Both the position numbers and the translations under genes were made by a program. This document shows, piece by piece, positions 51,705-59,640 of a stretch of DNA of 64,000 nt. Each line of letters opens with the position of its first letter. Position 1 is the first letter of the stretch. Source of the stretch: Dongia sedimenti. Its GTDB lineage: Bacteria > Pseudomonadota > Alphaproteobacteria > Dongiales > Dongiaceae. The notes under the pieces were generated by a model. The model was not told the DNA's origin and searched no databases. It saw nothing but the letters and a program-made list of their open reading frames with translations. The stretch spans positions 90,960-154,959 of the forward strand of contig JAUYVI010000003.1 in assembly GCA_030715195.1 (NCBI GenBank), written 5' to 3'.

Positions 51705-52599
51705 TGGAGCTCGGTAGATCCAAGCCTGCGATCTGGGCATAGAGCCGTGCGACCGAGGCATCGTCGTCGCGGCCCATGCCGGCGGCGGCGGTCATCATGA
51801 ACATCTGGAACGCCTGGCCGGCGATCGGGGTCGGGAACTTGGTGTCGCGCGACATGTCGAGCACGATGCCGAGATCCTTGGTGAAGATATCGACGGCGCT
51901 CTTCGGCGAATAATCGCCTTCGAGGATGTGCGGCACACGGTTCTCGAACATCCAGGAATTGCCGGCCGCCGCAGTGATCACCTCATAGACCTTGCCGATG
52001 TCGAGGCCGAGGCGCTTGGCGAAGGTGATCGCCTCGCAAGCGGCCGCGATATGCACGCCGGCCAGCAGCTGGTTCACCATCTTGAAGGCGGCGCCGATGC
52101 CGGGCTTGTCGCCGAGCTTGTAGAGTTTCTGGGCCATCGCATCCAGCGCCGGCTGCGCTTTGGCGAAAGCGGCGTCGCTGCCGGAAGCGAGAACGGTAAG
52201 CGCGCCTTCCGCCGCGCGCTGGGCGCCTCCGCTGATCGGCGCATCGAGATAAAGCAGACCGCGCGCCTCCGCTTCCGCGGCGAGCGCTTCCGCATCCTTG
52301 GGGCTCATCGTGGCGGAGGAGATGACCACCGCGCCCTTGGGCAGGGCGTTGGCGGCACCCTCGGGTCCGAACAGGACCGTGCGGGTCTGGGCCGCATTGA
52401 CCACCACGACCACCAGAATGGCGGCGCCGGTGGCCGCCTCGGCGATGCTCCTGGCGGCGCGGCCATGGGCGGCGAAGCGCTGCACGGCCTCGGCATTCAC
52501 ATCGGTGCCGGCCACGTCGAAGCCTTTGCGGGCCAGGGATACGGCCATGCCGAAGCCCATCGAACCGAGGCCGATCACCGCCGCGTTGGTCTTGTCCAT
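51688..52599 (-). CDS. 3-Hydroxyisobutyrate dehydrogenase-family enzyme (L-threonate dehydrogenase-like)
   Basis: This 303-aa beta-hydroxyacid dehydrogenase has the Rossmann motif AAVIGLGSMGFGMAVSLARK, substrate loop LDAPISGGAQRAAEGALTVL and catalytic Lys in FKMVNQLLAGVHIAAACEA. The segment AAGNSWMFENRVPHIL resembles LtnD (L-threonate 2-dehydrogenase). A sugar-acid or diol-derived hydroxyacid substrate would fit the neighbouring diol dehydratase, but this is inference. It follows the AAA ATPase by 28 bp on the same strand. Confidence 0.87.
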   Translation of the reverse strand: MDKTNAAVIGLGSMGFGMAVSLARKGFDVAGTDVNAEAVQRFAAHGRAARSIAEAATGAAILVVVVVNAAQTRTVLFGPEGAANALPKGAVVISSATMSPKDAEALAAEAEARGLLYLDAPISGGAQRAAEGALTVLASGSDAAFAKAQPALDAMAQKLYKLGDKPGIGAAFKMVNQLLAGVHIAAACEAITFAKRLGLDIGKVYEVITAAAGNSWMFENRVPHILEGDYSPKSAVDIFTKDLGIVLDMSRDTKFPTPIAGQAFQMFMMTAAAGMGRDDDASVARLYAQIAGLDLPSSIKSNG

Positions 52600-52627
52600 G
52601 TTGATGCCTTTCAGTCTGCGGATGTTT

Positions 52628-53782
52628 TCAACGTTTCGGCCAGACCCAGCGACCCGGCTCTTCCGTCTGTTCGGCGAGCGTTTCGCCCAACTCCTTGCGC
52701 AGCCGGACCTGGCGGCAGTCGAAATCGCCGCGCAAGTTGCCGATCAGCGCTTCCGAATGGGTGACCAGAATGATCTGCGTTCGTGCTGATGCTTCTCCGA
52801 TGGCACGGGCGAGGGCCGGGATGAGATCGACATGGAGGCTGGTCTCCGGCTCGTTCAGCACCATCAGGCCCGGCGGCCGCGGCGAGAACAAGGCGCCCAC
52901 CAGCAGCAGGAATTTCAGCGTGCCCTCGGAGAGTTCGGTCGCTTTCAACGGCCGCAGCAAACCCGGCTGGCGCATCTCGATCTCGAAGTAGGTGCCGGCG
53001 GTGGCAACCTCGACTGTGTGTCCGGGAAAGGCGTGCTCGATTGCGGTGTCGAGTGCATCGGCATCGCCGACCTCGCGGATGGTCTGGATCGCCGCGGCGA
53101 GATCGCTGCCGTCGCCCGAGAGGGCCGGCGTGCGGGTGCCGATCTGCGGGCGCCGGGCCGGGGCCTCGGCGTCGGTCCTGAGGTGATCGTAGAAGCGCCA
53201 GTTGCGCATGCGCTCGCGCACCACCAGCAGCTCCTGGGCTTCGCGCGGATCGGCGCAATGGGTCATCATGGAATCATAGGCGGCGAGGGCGGTCTCGGCC
53301 TGGGCCCAGGCGTTGGCCTTGTCGCGGATCCGCACCGAGGGTCCGTGCCGTTCCGCCAGCACGTTGTGTCGGCTCGGCTGCGCGCCGATCCAGAGCGCCT
53401 CCAGCTTGATCTCGGGGTCGAGGGCGAAATGCCCGCCGCCGACCGGGAGGCCGAGCTCGATCGCATAGCTGTAATCGTCGCCGGCGAAGCCGAGCTTCAG
53501 CGCGACCGGGTTCTTCCGCCGCGTGCCTTCGACCGGATGCTGGCCCTGCTTGACCGAGCGGGCGAAGGATTCGGGTCCGGCCCAGAGCGTCGACGGCAGG
53601 CCGCCTTCGGCGGCCAGCGAGCGGATGATGCCGCCATGGGCGATGTCGTTCATCAGGCGCAGCGCGCGGTAGAAACTCGACTTGCCGCTGCCGTTCGGAC
53701 CGGTGATGATGGTGAGCCCGCCGAGCACGACCGTCAGGTCGCGCAACGAACGATAGCCCGAAACCGCAATCTGGTGGATCAT
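52628..53782 (-). CDS. AAA_21-type ATPase
   Basis: This 384-aa SMC/ABC-like ATPase has Walker A IITGPNGSGKSSFYRALR near the start, signature-like LSEGTLKFLLLVGAL and Walker B LMVLNEPETSLHVDLI with the H-loop in LVTHSEALI. This is the layout of the OLD/RecF-type predicted ATPases. It lacks a C-terminal TOPRIM nuclease and no toxin or nuclease partner adjoins, so a defence role is not supported. Function unknown. Confidence 0.83.
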   Translation of the reverse strand: MIHQIAVSGYRSLRDLTVVLGGLTIITGPNGSGKSSFYRALRLMNDIAHGGIIRSLAAEGGLPSTLWAGPESFARSVKQGQHPVEGTRRKNPVALKLGFAGDDYSYAIELGLPVGGGHFALDPEIKLEALWIGAQPSRHNVLAERHGPSVRIRDKANAWAQAETALAAYDSMMTHCADPREAQELLVVRERMRNWRFYDHLRTDAEAPARRPQIGTRTPALSGDGSDLAAAIQTIREVGDADALDTAIEHAFPGHTVEVATAGTYFEIEMRQPGLLRPLKATELSEGTLKFLLLVGALFSPRPPGLMVLNEPETSLHVDLIPALARAIGEASARTQIILVTHSEALIGNLRGDFDCRQVRLRKELGETLAEQTEEPGRWVWPKR

Positions 53783-53863
53783 CCGGAACTCTCAACCGCA
53801 CTCAGCCGCTATTTGTGTCAGCCGTTGTCGTCTCGTGGCAAGGGCCAGAACGGAGAAACGGAG

Positions 53864-54040
53864 ATGATGTCCAAGGAAAAGAAGCAGGAGACGCCGATCG
53901 ACCCCGAAGCCCTGGTCGATGAGGCGATCGAGGAGACCTTCCCGGCCAGTGATCCGATCTCGCCGGGCGTCGGACCCGGCGAGCCGATTCGGGAATCCGG
54001 CGACAAGACGAGAAAACCGAAACCGAGTGAGAAGAAATAA
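53864..54040 (+). CDS. Small acidic/basic protein with EETFPASDP motif
   Basis: This 58-aa protein carries the motif DEAIEETFPASDPISPG between a Lys/Gln-rich start and a Lys-rich end. The motif occurs, as far as I recall, in many small alphaproteobacterial proteins of unknown function. CGGAGAAACGGAG precedes two adjacent ATGs; the first was chosen. The monooxygenase gene starts 4 bp after it. Confidence 0.7.
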   Translation: MMSKEKKQETPIDPEALVDEAIEETFPASDPISPGVGPGEPIRESGDKTRKPKPSEKK

Positions 54041-54044
54041 GCGC

Positions 54045-54344
54045 ATGATTCACGTCCTCGCCTTCATCACCGCCCATCCGGGCAAGCGCACCCAGCTGCT
54101 GGAACTGTTCCAGGCCGTCGTCCCGACGGTGCGGGAGGAGCATGGCTGCATCGAATACGGCGTCGTCGTCGATGTTCCGGGCGCCGATCCCGCCTTCGGC
54201 CCGGATACTTATGTCGTGGTGGAGAAATGGGAGAACCTGGAGGCCCTGAAGGCGCACAGCGTGGCGCCGCACATGAAGTCCTTCGGCGCGGCCGCCGGCG
54301 CGCTGATCGCCAAGCGCGCCGTGCATGTGTTGCAACCGGCCTGA
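54045..54344 (+). CDS. Antibiotic biosynthesis monooxygenase (ABM) domain protein
   Basis: This 99-aa dimeric ferredoxin-like protein of the ABM/YgiN group shows MIHVLAFITAHPGKRTQLLE, REEHGCIEYGVVVD and VVVEKWENLEALKAHSVAPH with the conserved His. Such proteins act as quinone or small-molecule oxygenases. It is in a tight pair with the preceding small gene. Confidence 0.87.
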   Translation: MIHVLAFITAHPGKRTQLLELFQAVVPTVREEHGCIEYGVVVDVPGADPAFGPDTYVVVEKWENLEALKAHSVAPHMKSFGAAAGALIAKRAVHVLQPA

Positions 54345-54402
54345 GCGCCAGCCACAGGAAGTTCACTTTCCCGGATCGGGGCGGCGGCCTTAGGTTGCGG
54401 TC

Positions 54403-55821
54403 ATGCGACTGACACCTTCGGAACTGCGGCCGATCGGCACGATCGGTCCACGGTTCCAGTCCTACAATGTCGAAATGGTCGAGGTCACCGGCGGACGGTT
54501 CTGGACGCCCTATGCCGTGCTGGTGAATGGCGGCGGGCTTTATCACGAGCGTGCGCCGATCGATCTCGAGAGCAAGAAGCTGTGCCGGCTTGCGGCGGCC
54601 TTGGGACCGGCTTACGTGCGGGTCAGCGGCACCTGGGCGAACAGCACCTGTTTCTGTGATTCCGACCCGGCTCCCGCCGCGCCACCTAAGGGCTTCGGCG
54701 GCATGCTCACCCGTCAGCAATGGCAGGGCGTCATCGACTTCTGCCGCGCGGTCGACGGCGAGATCGTCACCTCGGTCGCCATCAGCGACGGCACACGCGA
54801 TCCGCAGGGGCGTTGGCAGCCCGATCAGCTCCAGAGCCTCCTTGCCGTCACCAGCGCGGCCGGCGCCACGATCGCCGGCATCGAGTTCATGAACGAGCCG
54901 AGCGCCCGGGCCGGCGCGCCGAGCGGCTATGACGCCGTCGCCTATGCGAGAGACTTCGCCGTCTTCGGCGAAACCTTGCGTACGGCCTCGCCGCGGACTC
55001 TGATCGCGGGACCGAGCGCGCTCGGCGACCGGAGCGACGATCCAAACGAGCCCGAGCTCTCCGCGCGCCGGATCCTCGAGCAGCCGGGCGGCGCCGCGCT
55101 CGACGTGCTGTCCTATCACCATTACGGCGCGGCCTCGCGGCGTTGCGCGAGTGACACCTGGTGGCCGCAGACCCGCGCCCAGGACGCCCTCGGTGAGGAC
55201 TGGCTCGGCCGCACCGAACAGGCCTTCCACGTCTATCGCGGCCTGCGCGATCGCTTCGTGCCGGGCAAGCCGATCTGGCTGACCGAGACCGCCGATACGG
55301 TCTGCGGCGGCAATCCCTGGGCCGCGACCTTCCTCGACAGCTTCCGCTATCTCGACCAACTCGGGCGCCTCGCACGCGGCGGGGTGCAATCGGTCATGCA
55401 CAACACGCTCGCCGCCAGCGACTACGGGATGATCGACGAGGCGACGCTGGCGCCGCGACCCAATTACTGGTGCGCGTTGCTCTGGCGCAAGCTGATGGGC
55501 ATGACCGTGTTCGACTGCGGCGCGCTCGTCCCGGGCTTCCATGTCTACGCGCACTGCCTGCGCGATCGGCCAAGCGGCATGGCCGTGCTCGCCCTGAACC
55601 TGGATCGCGGCAAGGAACAGATGCTCCGGCTTCCGGTGCCGAGCGCGCGTTACACGCTGACCGCCAAGGACCTGCAGGCCCGGTCCATCATGCTGAACGG
55701 CACGGTGCTGCAGGTCTCGCCGGATGGTACGTTGCCCGCGCTGGAGGCCGATTTGATGCCATCCGGCACGCTGCGGCTGCCCCCGGCATCGGTCACGTTT
55801 CTGGAAATCCAGGGCGAATAA
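54403..55821 (+). CDS. GH79-like (heparanase/beta-glucuronidase-type) glycosidase
   Basis: This 472-aa protein has a TIM barrel and a C-terminal beta domain. The acid/base is Glu165 in EFMNEPSARAG and the nucleophile Glu295 in IWLTETADTV, the spacing of heparanase-like GH79 enzymes. VRVSGTWANSTCFC and VMHNTLAASDYGMID are further matches to that family. No signal peptide is visible, so a cytoplasmic role on short glucuronides is possible. The neighbours give no substrate clue. Confidence 0.75.
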   Translation: MRLTPSELRPIGTIGPRFQSYNVEMVEVTGGRFWTPYAVLVNGGGLYHERAPIDLESKKLCRLAAALGPAYVRVSGTWANSTCFCDSDPAPAAPPKGFGGMLTRQQWQGVIDFCRAVDGEIVTSVAISDGTRDPQGRWQPDQLQSLLAVTSAAGATIAGIEFMNEPSARAGAPSGYDAVAYARDFAVFGETLRTASPRTLIAGPSALGDRSDDPNEPELSARRILEQPGGAALDVLSYHHYGAASRRCASDTWWPQTRAQDALGEDWLGRTEQAFHVYRGLRDRFVPGKPIWLTETADTVCGGNPWAATFLDSFRYLDQLGRLARGGVQSVMHNTLAASDYGMIDEATLAPRPNYWCALLWRKLMGMTVFDCGALVPGFHVYAHCLRDRPSGMAVLALNLDRGKEQMLRLPVPSARYTLTAKDLQARSIMLNGTVLQVSPDGTLPALEADLMPSGTLRLPPASVTFLEIQGE

Positions 55822-55870
55822 GGCGGGCATTTGAGCCGATCTCGCCGGGCACACACACCCGGCAAAGTTC

Positions 55871-55996
55871 ATGCAAGAAATGCTGCTGCTGCGGAAACTC
55901 CTCAAGAGCTTTTCGGCGCCAATCGCTATTTCTATGGCGCACCACGCCGCCGCTGATTCGCGGCACGGACGCATCGGCTGCAACGAGACCAGATGA
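55871..55996 (+). CDS. Possible small ORF coupled to the histidine kinase
   Basis: A 41-aa frame (MQEMLLLRKLLKSFSAPIAI then SMAHHAAADSRHG) ends with TGA overlapping the kinase ATG (ATGA). The overlap suggests translational coupling. The ribosome site is weak and no family is recognised, so this may be chance. Confidence 0.28.
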   Translation: MQEMLLLRKLLKSFSAPIAISMAHHAAADSRHGRIGCNETR

Positions 55997-57171
55997 AGCT
56001 TTACGCCACCAAGCACGACCATTGGCTGGAGACGGGTGGCCGCGAAGCGGCCTTCCGGCTGGCGGCCCGGGAAGACTTCCTGCTGAAGGTGCTCGGCGGC
56101 ATCCAGACTCCGGTCTTCGTCAAGGATGACAGGTTCCGCTTCGTCTTCGTCAACGAGGCGTTCTGCCATTTCATGGGCCGTCCCGAAGCGGCGTTGCTGG
56201 GCCATACCGATTTCGACGTGGTGCCGGCCGAGCATGCGCAGGTGTTCCGCGACGTCGATATCAAGATCTTCGAAGACGGCGTGCCGCATGAGAACGAGGA
56301 GGCGATCGCCAATGCCGACGGCGCCGAGTTCTGGATCGTCACCCGCAAGTCGGTCTTCGCGTTGGCCGGTGCGGGCCGCTTCATCGTCGGGGTGATCTCC
56401 GACATCACCCACCGTAGGCGCATGGAAATCGAGCTCTGGCAGGCCAAGGTCGAGGCCGAGAATGCCAACCGGGCGAAGTCGCAGTTCCTGGCCAATATGA
56501 GCCACGAGCTCCGCACGCCGCTCAACGCGATCATCGGCTTCTCCGAGATCATCAAGGACGAACTGTTCGGCAGCATCGAGGAGACGCGCTACCGCACCTA
56601 TGCGGACGATATCCATCGCAGCGGCGGCCACCTGCTGCAGCTGATCAACGACATTCTCGATCTCACCAAGATCGATGCCGGCAAGTACCAGCTGCGCGAG
56701 ACCGAGTGCGATCTCCAGCTCGTGGTCTCCGACGTCGCCCGGCTGATGCATGATATCGTGGTCCGCAACGGCATCACGCTCGAGAACAGAAGCGCGCCGA
56801 ACCTGCCGCTGCTGTTCGCCGACGAGCGCGCGGTGCGCCAGGTCGTGCTCAACTTTCTCTCCAACGCGGCGAAGTTCACGCCGCGCGGCGGTCGCATCGA
56901 GATCGCGGCGCGGCAGGCGCCCGACGGCGGGTTGGAGATCAGCGTGGCCGATACCGGCATCGGCATGGCGCCGGAAGACATTCCGCGTGCGCTCAGTCCC
57001 TTCGACCAGCTCGAAGAGTCCTGGGACCGCCGCTACGAGGGCACCGGCCTCGGCCTGCCGCTGGTGAACGCGCTGCTGACCCTGCATCAGGGCCGGCTGG
57101 AGATCGCCTCGGCGCCGGGCGCGGGCACGACCGTGACGGCGCAGTTTCCGATCCACCGCACGCTCGGCTGA
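55993..57171 (+). CDS. PAS-domain sensor histidine kinase
   Basis: This 392-aa kinase has a PAS domain (about residues 28-140: TPVFVKDDRFRFVFVNEAFC), an HisKA dimerisation domain with phosphoacceptor His171 in ANMSHELRTPLNAIIGFSEI, and HATPase boxes N (VVLNFLSNAAKFT), G1 (VADTGIGM) and G2 (GTGLGLPLVNALL). No membrane helix is predicted, so the kinase is cytoplasmic and PAS probably binds a small ligand or cofactor. No partner regulator is adjacent; the single-domain receiver at 38421 is a possible candidate. Confidence 0.92.
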   Translation: MKLYATKHDHWLETGGREAAFRLAAREDFLLKVLGGIQTPVFVKDDRFRFVFVNEAFCHFMGRPEAALLGHTDFDVVPAEHAQVFRDVDIKIFEDGVPHENEEAIANADGAEFWIVTRKSVFALAGAGRFIVGVISDITHRRRMEIELWQAKVEAENANRAKSQFLANMSHELRTPLNAIIGFSEIIKDELFGSIEETRYRTYADDIHRSGGHLLQLINDILDLTKIDAGKYQLRETECDLQLVVSDVARLMHDIVVRNGITLENRSAPNLPLLFADERAVRQVVLNFLSNAAKFTPRGGRIEIAARQAPDGGLEISVADTGIGMAPEDIPRALSPFDQLEESWDRRYEGTGLGLPLVNALLTLHQGRLEIASAPGAGTTVTAQFPIHRTLG

Positions 57172-57186
57172 CCGCCGAGCCTTGCC

Positions 57187-57906
57187 CTAGCCCGCGCTGT
57201 CCAAGCGCGCCTGGCGATCACGCGCATGACGCTCGTGCACATAGGCCAGGTAGCGTTCCACCCGGCCGAGCGGCTGTCCTTCCGGTGACGCCGGGGGCTG
57301 CGGTGGTTGCGCCAGCACGGCCAGCGGCGGCGGCGCTGCTCGCACCGGCGTATCGGGCCGTGGGGGGACGGGCAGGGGCACTGACAGCATTGGCGGCGTG
57401 CGCTGCGGTTGTGGCGTGCTGCGCTCCGGCATTGAAGGTTGCTTCTCTGCACGCTGCGGCATTGCCGGCGGTGTCGCCGCCGGTTGCGGCGCGGTCTGCT
57501 CCGGCATCACGGTTTGCGGCGCGGCCGGCTGCACGAGGATGGGCTTGCGGTTTTCGTACATGCCGCCGCACTCTTTCGCGGCCATCTCGAAGCATTTGAG
57601 CGCCGTCAGGACATTGTTGCGTTCGGAGCGGCTGGCCAAGCGATCCAACCTCCGGAGCCGCACCGCCCGATGGGCGATGCCGATCTCGGCCAGCTCGCGC
57701 AGCAACGCCGCGCGGGTCGCCGCGTGCAGCGCGCGCCAGCGCGGGGCCATGTGCTGCGAAGCGTTCGGGTCGTAGGCGTAGACGTGCTGTCGGGTGATCT
57801 CGATGTTGAACTCGGCTTTGACGGCCTCCGCCACCTGGGACGGGGTGTCGTAGCAGGCTAAGCCTTTGACGATGAAGGTCTTGATCTCATCGGTGAGGGT
57901 CGGCAT
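57187..57906 (-). CDS. DUF2280 protein B with Pro-rich C-terminal extension
   Basis: This 239-aa protein has the DUF2280 domain at residues 1-122: LTDEIKTFIVKGLACYDTPS, QVAEAVKAEFNIEITRQHVY, AEIGIAHRAVRLRRLDRLA and AAKECGGMYENRK. It is closely similar to the protein at 30136. Unlike that one it continues with about 90 residues rich in Pro, Gln and Ala, then a charged helix (GRVERYLAYVHERHARDRQA). AGGAAGAG precedes the ATG. A strong promoter and a repeat-bearing leader lie upstream. Function unknown. Confidence 0.8.
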   Translation of the reverse strand: MPTLTDEIKTFIVKGLACYDTPSQVAEAVKAEFNIEITRQHVYAYDPNASQHMAPRWRALHAATRAALLRELAEIGIAHRAVRLRRLDRLASRSERNNVLTALKCFEMAAKECGGMYENRKPILVQPAAPQTVMPEQTAPQPAATPPAMPQRAEKQPSMPERSTPQPQRTPPMLSVPLPVPPRPDTPVRAAPPPLAVLAQPPQPPASPEGQPLGRVERYLAYVHERHARDRQARLDSAG

Positions 57907-58087
57907 CGATTCTCTTCCTGTAAAAGCCCGGTACAAGTTGCGACGGATTCAGTTCTGCGGCGAACGATGCGGCGTGCATCACTCGCGCGGGCATTTTGTC
58001 TGTGTCCGGTCCGGACGTGACGCATGCAAGCTTCGGCAATGCGCGATGCGCGCGGCATCGATCGCTGCAGTTCGTTGAAGAATGAGT

Positions 58088-58179
58088 GCCGCGTTATCGG
58101 GGACAAATGCCCGGCACGGCGGAGAGGCTGATTGGGCGCCGCGTTATCGGGACATCGAGTGCCGGCACGGCGGAGGCTG
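58088..58179 (-). repeat. Two tandem direct repeats in the DUF2280 B leader
   Basis: A unit of about 43 bp beginning GCCGCGTTATCGGG and ending with GGCACGGCGGAG plus AGGCTG (plus-strand reading) occurs at 58088-58130 and 58138-58179, a 50-bp period. The middle differs slightly. Each unit includes a near-palindrome around TGCCGGCA. A hairpin (GGCTGCA, 58175-58181, with TGCAGCC, 58189-58195) lies at the 5' end of the predicted transcript. The rest of 57907-58423 holds no supported gene. Confidence 0.8.
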
Positions 58180-58206
58180 CAGAATGATTGCAGCCTATGC
58201 GCGAGG

Positions 58207-58235
58207 ATTATAGTTGCTTCGGTGTGAAGAGGCAA
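58207..58235 (-). promoter_or_regulatory. Promoter of the repeat-bearing leader and DUF2280 gene B
   Basis: Read toward the gene, TTGCCT (58230-58235) and a perfect TATAAT (58207-58212) are separated by exactly 17 bp. Transcription would start near 58200, leaving a leader of about 290 nt. This is the best sigma-70-type promoter seen in the window. Confidence 0.68.
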
Positions 58236-58381
58236 GAGAGGCGAGACACATTGCTGTCGTTTCGCGGTACGCGCGAACCTACGAATTCAGATAACTTCCA
58301 GACATGTCTTGTTGCGACTGCGGTCCATTGTTTCGGAAATCGCCGCGCGCTCTGACTGACTCCGACTAGCAGGGTTCGACT

Positions 58382-58410
58382 TCGGCCGGAAGAGCGGGTC
58401 TTCCGGCCGA
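58382..58410. terminator. Hairpin downstream of the secreted Cys-motif protein gene
   Basis: A perfect 12-bp stem (TCGGCCGGAAGA and its complement) encloses a 5-nt loop, 14 bp after the stop of the minus-strand gene at 58424. There is no T-run. It marks the boundary with the DUF2280 B region. Confidence 0.75.
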
Positions 58411-58423
58411 TGCCGCGATCGGC

Positions 58424-58834
58424 TTAGTTCATCATATCGGTGTTGTTGCTGTCGTCGTGGCTCGGGCCATGCGTCGCCCGCGCGGCGCAGTCGCCCTTGG
58501 TGTTGCCGACCATTTCCGCGCAATCGGCGCCGGCGCCGGGGTAGTTGCGGTAGTTTTCGTGGTTGTTCGGGTCAACGCCCATGCCCATGCCGGAGCGATA
58601 GTTGCTCGCTTCGGAATTGAGCTGGTTGTTGCTGGTGTTATTGGAAGTGTCGGGGCTCGCCGAGTTCCTCATCTGGTTGGTGCATTCGGTCTGGCTGGTG
58701 CCGACGAGGCGCGAGCAATCGGTGCCGGCCGGGTACAAGGTGGTCTGCGCCGAGGCCGTGCTGATCGCGGCGACGGCGGCCATCGCGAAGCCGGCGCAGG
58801 CCGCGAGGCCGATAGAAGCGGTTCGGTTCTTCAT
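58424..58834 (-). CDS. Small secreted protein with duplicated GxDC motif
   Basis: This 136-aa protein has a signal peptide (MKNRTASIGLAACAGFAMAA). The mature part is Asn/Ser-rich and carries two related motifs, AGTDCSRLVGTSQTEC and AGADCAEMVGNTKGDC, each with two cysteines that could form a disulfide. No family is recognised. AGGAATCCCCC precedes the ATG. It is probably periplasmic. Confidence 0.65.
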   Translation of the reverse strand: MKNRTASIGLAACAGFAMAAVAAISTASAQTTLYPAGTDCSRLVGTSQTECTNQMRNSASPDTSNNTSNNQLNSEASNYRSGMGMGVDPNNHENYRNYPGAGADCAEMVGNTKGDCAARATHGPSHDDSNNTDMMN

Positions 58835-59047
58835 GGGGGATTCCTCAGTTCGAATTGGCCATGCGTGCGCGGTTTCCGACAGAGGGCAGCCGGTGCACGC
58901 GACCATACCTCTCCTGACGCAACCTTTCGTTCGGCCGCAGGTTCCGGCATGCCATTGCGGCCGTGAGTCCAACACAGCAGACTGGCGCTACCGCGGCATC
59001 CACACAGAATTGTTGTCGAAGGGCTGCGGGAAGGCTGTCGGCGTGAT

Positions 59048-59524
59048 TCAGGGCATTCCGAGAATGAAGCTGCCGGTCGCGCCGATGCAGCCGATCGTCC
59101 GCGCGTGGTTCCAGGCGGTCCAGATCCGGAGATAACGCGACCAGAGTGCTGCGCCTTCGGTGCTGTCCGGCGCGGCCGCGGCCAGGCGGTTGTTCAGCGG
59201 CACGTTGAACAGGATCGTGACGGCGATTGAGCCGATGAGGTAGAGCAGGGCGCCGGCGAGCCGCCATCCGGCGCCGGCCTCGCTCCAGCCGAGCAAAGCC
59301 AGCACGGCGAGCGCCAGGCTGAGCAACGCGGTGCCGAAGAAGACCGCGAAGAAGATCGGGTTGAGGATGGTCTGGTTGATCGACTGCATGGCGGCGATCC
59401 CGACCGGGGCCGGATGCTTGCCGAGCGCCTGCATGACGAAGGTCGAGAAGGCGAAGAACAAGCCCGCCATGATGCCGCTGCCGAGCGCGGCCAACAGCGT
59501 GACGATGGACAACCCGGTGAACAT
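59048..59524 (-). CDS. DUF1772 (anthrone-oxygenase-like) membrane protein
   Basis: This 158-aa membrane protein has four hydrophobic helices and the family pattern GIMAGLFFAFSTFVMQAL, MQSINQTILNPIFFAVFFGT and FNVPLNNRLA ... WTAWNHARTIG. Some DUF1772 members oxidise anthrone-type polyketides, but most are uncharacterised. GGGAG precedes the ATG. Confidence 0.88.
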   Translation of the reverse strand: MFTGLSIVTLLAALGSGIMAGLFFAFSTFVMQALGKHPAPVGIAAMQSINQTILNPIFFAVFFGTALLSLALAVLALLGWSEAGAGWRLAGALLYLIGSIAVTILFNVPLNNRLAAAAPDSTEGAALWSRYLRIWTAWNHARTIGCIGATGSFILGMP

Positions 59525-59640
59525 CGCAGCTCCCCAAGTCACAATGCGGATCGGGTCCGCATCATGGCCGAGGTTCGGGGCCGGGTCCAGAAACTGGAAA
59601 TCGACGCCGCAGGCGCGCAGCGCGCAAGCGCTGAGGAGCC

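Noticed and set aside
48399-52599. Bacterial microcompartment locus
   Set aside because: No shell proteins, no PduP/PduQ and a shortened small subunit.
52628-53782. Defence system based on the AAA ATPase
   Set aside because: No nuclease, toxin or TOPRIM partner; neighbours are metabolic.
54067-57156. Minus-strand open frame of 1029 codons
   Set aside because: Lies antisense to the clear monooxygenase, glycosidase and kinase genes; it results from high GC at third codon positions and has repetitive Arg/Ala/Asp content.
30136-57906. Prophage, because DUF2280 is known from phages
   Set aside because: No integrase, capsid, tail, large terminase or lysis gene near either copy.
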